Source: Eubacterium sp.
GTDB lineage: Bacteria; Bacillota; Clostridia; Oscillospirales; Acutalibacteraceae
Assembly: GCA_017543725.1 (NCBI GenBank)
Contig: JAFYFO010000158.1
Location: forward strand, 1-8,406
Direction: 5' to 3'
DNA: 8,406 nucleotides
This document shows, piece by piece, positions 6,466 through 8,406 of this stretch; position 1 is the stretch's first letter, and the number at the start of each line of letters is the position of its first letter. Position numbers and translations under genes: made by a program. The notes under the pieces were generated by a model that worked only from the letters and a program-made list of their open reading frames with translations, did no database searches and had not been told where the DNA came from.

Positions 6466-7754
6466 TTTATAAACCTGTTGAGTTCGTTTAATGAACGCTC
6501 GGCAAGCGCCGCATAGCGTTCTTTTTTATCTCTGATTTTCGGCTCGATAGGAGGAAGAATTCCGAAATTAGCCCCCATCGGCTGAAAATCGGTAACGCTT
6601 TCATCGCTGATATAATCGGAAAGCGCACCAATCATTGTTTTGTTGCTGAGAATAAGGGACTCTTTGTTTTCAGCCCTGCGCACAGCGTTTAATCCTGCCA
6701 TAATTCCCGAAGCGGCGCTTTCCATATATCCCTCAACGCCCGTTATCTGACCTGCAAAGAAAATTGCTGGATTTGATTTGAGCGAATAATCAGCGCCGAG
6801 AAGTTTCGGCGAATTGATAAAGGAATTTCTGTGCATAACGCCGTATCTGATAAACTCAGCGTTTTCAAGCCCGGGAATCAAAGAGAAAACTCTTTTTTGT
6901 TCGCCGAATTTAAGATTTGTCTGAAATCCGACAATGTTGAACATTGTTCCTTTTTTGTTTTCGCGCCTGAGTTGAACGCAGGCCCACGGTCTGTGCCCGG
7001 TGTTTGGATTAACAAGCCCGACGGGCTTCATCGGTCCGAAACGGGGAGCGTCCTTGCCCCTTTTTGCAAGTTTTTCAATGGGCATACAACCCTCGTAAAC
7101 ATCAAAATCGTGAACAACGGCGCCTTCGGCGTTTATAAGTTCTTCAATAAAGTTTTCGTATTCTTCTTTATTGAAGGGGCAGTTGATATAGTCGTCTTCG
7201 CCGCCTCTTTCATAGCGCGAAGCCGCAAACGCCTTTTGCATATCAACCGAATCGGCTGAAACAATCGGAGCGGCTGCGTCATAAAACGAGAGATAATCGC
7301 CGCAGAGATTTTTTATTTCTTCGGCAAGCGCGCCGTCCGTCAGCGGACCCGTTGCGATAACAAGAATTTGTTCGGGCAGAACTTCGATTTTTTCATAAAC
7401 TCTGTTTTCAACCGTTATATTAGGATGATTCCTGATAATTTCGGTTATCATTTTTGAAAAAACATTCCTGTCAACCGCAAGCGCTCCTCCTGCAGGAACA
7501 CTGCACTGCCTTGCAACATCAACCGTCAGTGAGCCTAAAAGATGCATTTCTTCTTTAAGAAGACCCGCCGCGCTTTCGATTCTCGAGGCTTTGAGCGAAT
7601 TTGAGCAAACAAGTTCGGCAAAATATTCACTTTTATGAGCAGGCGAAAACCTGACGGGTTTCATTTCAATAAGATTAACCTTATAGCCCGCATTTGCAAT
7701 CTGATAAGCGGCTTCAACTCCTGCAAGCCCTGCGCCGACAACGGTGAATTTCAT
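6462..7754 (-). CDS. trmFO: tRNA (uracil-54-C5)-methyltransferase, folate/FAD-dependent (TrmFO)
   Basis: TrmFO makes 5-methyluridine (ribothymidine) at position 54 of the tRNA T-loop using methylenetetrahydrofolate and reduced FAD, unlike the SAM-dependent TrmA. The 430-aa product has an N-terminal FAD dinucleotide-binding motif VVGAGLAGVEAA (5-16), the AELVCSNSLK segment with C50 and the YEGCMPIE segment with C223, corresponding to the two catalytic cysteines known as C53 and C226 in B. subtilis TrmFO. Further family blocks are RPWACVQLRREN, RYGVMHRNSFINSP and FFAGQITGVEGYMESAASG. An upstream in-frame ATG at 7823 would add 23 Lys/Arg-rich residues read from the 3' end of topA; I chose the ATG at 7754 because the FAD-binding strand should begin the protein. 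Its Shine-Dalgarno is poor (A-rich purines), so coupling to topA, 17 nt upstream, is likely. topA-trmFO adjacency is common in Firmicutes. Confidence 0.97.
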   Translation of the reverse strand: MKFTVVGAGLAGVEAAYQIANAGYKVNLIEMKPVRFSPAHKSEYFAELVCSNSLKASRIESAAGLLKEEMHLLGSLTVDVARQCSVPAGGALAVDRNVFSKMITEIIRNHPNITVENRVYEKIEVLPEQILVIATGPLTDGALAEEIKNLCGDYLSFYDAAAPIVSADSVDMQKAFAASRYERGGEDDYINCPFNKEEYENFIEELINAEGAVVHDFDVYEGCMPIEKLAKRGKDAPRFGPMKPVGLVNPNTGHRPWACVQLRRENKKGTMFNIVGFQTNLKFGEQKRVFSLIPGLENAEFIRYGVMHRNSFINSPKLLGADYSLKSNPAIFFAGQITGVEGYMESAASGIMAGLNAVRRAENKESLILSNKTMIGALSDYISDESVTDFQPMGANFGILPPIEPKIRDKKERYAALAERSLNELNRFIK

Positions 7755-7771
7755 TTTTCTGTCTTTCTTTT

Positions 7772-8406
7772 TTATTTCTTTTTTGCTGATTTTGTGAAAC
7801 CGCAGTTTTCGGTATCGGGGCAATAGAAAACTCCGCCCTTCTTCTTAAACAGCGATTTTCCGCAATTATCGCAAACCTCATCGGTTGGAACATCCCATGT
7901 CATAAAGTTGCACTTGGGATAGTTTGAACAACCGTAGAATGAAGTTCCTCTTTTGGTTTTCTTTTCTATAACATCGCCGCCGCATTCGGGGCATTTTGCG
8001 TTTGTTTTGAAAACAATCGGCTTTGTGTTTTTACATTCGGGATAACCCGGGCATGCAAGGAATTTGCCGAATCTGCCAACCTTAACAACCATATTTCTTC
8101 CGCATTTATCGCAGATAACATCCGTTTCCTCTTCGGTCAGTTTAATCTTAACGCCCTGCATATCCTTCTTTGCTTTTTCAAGCGGTTCTTCGAAATCGTT
8201 ATAATAAAGTCTTATCATATCAATATAGTCTTTTTCGCCTGAATCAATCCTGTCAAGGTCGTCCTCCATTTTGGAGGTATATTTAACATTAACGATATTC
8301 GGAAGTTTTTCCTTGAGAAGATTTGTGACCGCTTCGCCGAGTTCTGTCGGAACAAATTGTTTTCCTTCACGAACAACATATTCTTTTGAAAGAATTGTTG
8401 ATGTTA
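7772..8406 (-). CDS. topA: DNA topoisomerase I (type IA), C-terminal 210 residues; 5' part beyond the window
   Basis: The reading frame enters from the right edge (first full codon at 8404) and stops with TAA at 7774-7772. TopA relaxes negative supercoils by single-strand passage. The fragment starts with the conserved tail of the type IA core (STILSKEYVVREGKQ, then VPTELGEAV) and continues into three C-terminal zinc ribbons, each CX2C plus CX5C, at about 8113-8033, 7993-7910 and 7873-7802. These bind single-stranded DNA. The frame is continuous across the edge, so an in-window ATG at 8269 is internal and not a start. The Toprim domain and active-site tyrosine lie outside the window. The basic tail (SAKKK) ends 17 nt before trmFO. 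Confidence 0.97.
   Translation of the reverse strand, partial: TSTILSKEYVVREGKQFVPTELGEAVTNLLKEKLPNIVNVKYTSKMEDDLDRIDSGEKDYIDMIRLYYNDFEEPLEKAKKDMQGVKIKLTEEETDVICDKCGRNMVVKVGRFGKFLACPGYPECKNTKPIVFKTNAKCPECGGDVIEKKTKRGTSFYGCSNYPKCNFMTWDVPTDEVCDNCGKSLFKKKGGVFYCPDTENCGFTKSAKKK

Noticed and set aside
7755..7823. Extended N-terminus for TrmFO from an ATG at 7823
   Set aside because: The extra 23 residues overlap the topA coding end, are simply basic, and precede the strand that should open the FAD-binding fold. The ATG at 7754 gives the family-typical start.
8267..8269. ATG as start of a separate zinc-ribbon protein
   Set aside because: The frame is open through it to the right window edge, and the upstream residues match the TopA core, so it is an internal methionine.

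Overview
This 8.4 kb window carries a compact, one-directional run of housekeeping genes, all transcribed right to left (minus strand). In transcription order: the 3' end of topA (DNA topoisomerase I), trmFO (folate-dependent tRNA m5U54 methyltransferase), rnc (RNase III), an Elp3-like radical SAM protein with no established function, smc (chromosome condensation ATPase), ftsY (signal recognition particle receptor) and the first 23 codons of an rdgB/HAM1-type nucleotide pyrophosphatase, cut by the left edge. Protein content and order (topA-trmFO, and rnc-radical SAM-smc-ftsY) point to a low-to-medium GC Firmicute of class Clostridia, plausibly near the Ruminococcaceae/Oscillospiraceae. That placement is inferred from gene order and protein character only.

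Layout: 7772-8406 topA C-terminus with three zinc ribbons; 6462-7754 trmFO; 5788-6465 rnc; 4814-5791 radical SAM protein; 1237-4806 smc; 194-1162 ftsY; 1-69 start of rdgB. From topA to smc the genes are nearly seamless. Gaps are 17 and 7 nt, and trmFO/rnc and rnc/radical SAM share ATGA stop-start overlaps, so a single transcript with translational coupling is likely. No rho-independent terminator (GC hairpin plus T-run) was found between any two genes. No RNA gene, CRISPR array, transposase or phage gene was seen.

The genes combine DNA topology and segregation (TopA, SMC), RNA maturation and modification (RNase III, TrmFO, perhaps the radical SAM protein), membrane protein targeting (FtsY) and nucleotide-pool cleaning (RdgB).

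The least ordinary DNA lies in the only two sizeable gaps, smc-ftsY (1163-1236) and ftsY-rdgB (70-193). Both hold tandem heptanucleotide arrays that start at the upstream gene's stop codon and are followed by a GC-rich core. In the ftsY-rdgB gap, two arrays flank the core as an imperfect inverted repeat, giving a small element-like structure of about 107 bp. These non-coding arrays are the main candidates for something undescribed; the coding part is conventional.
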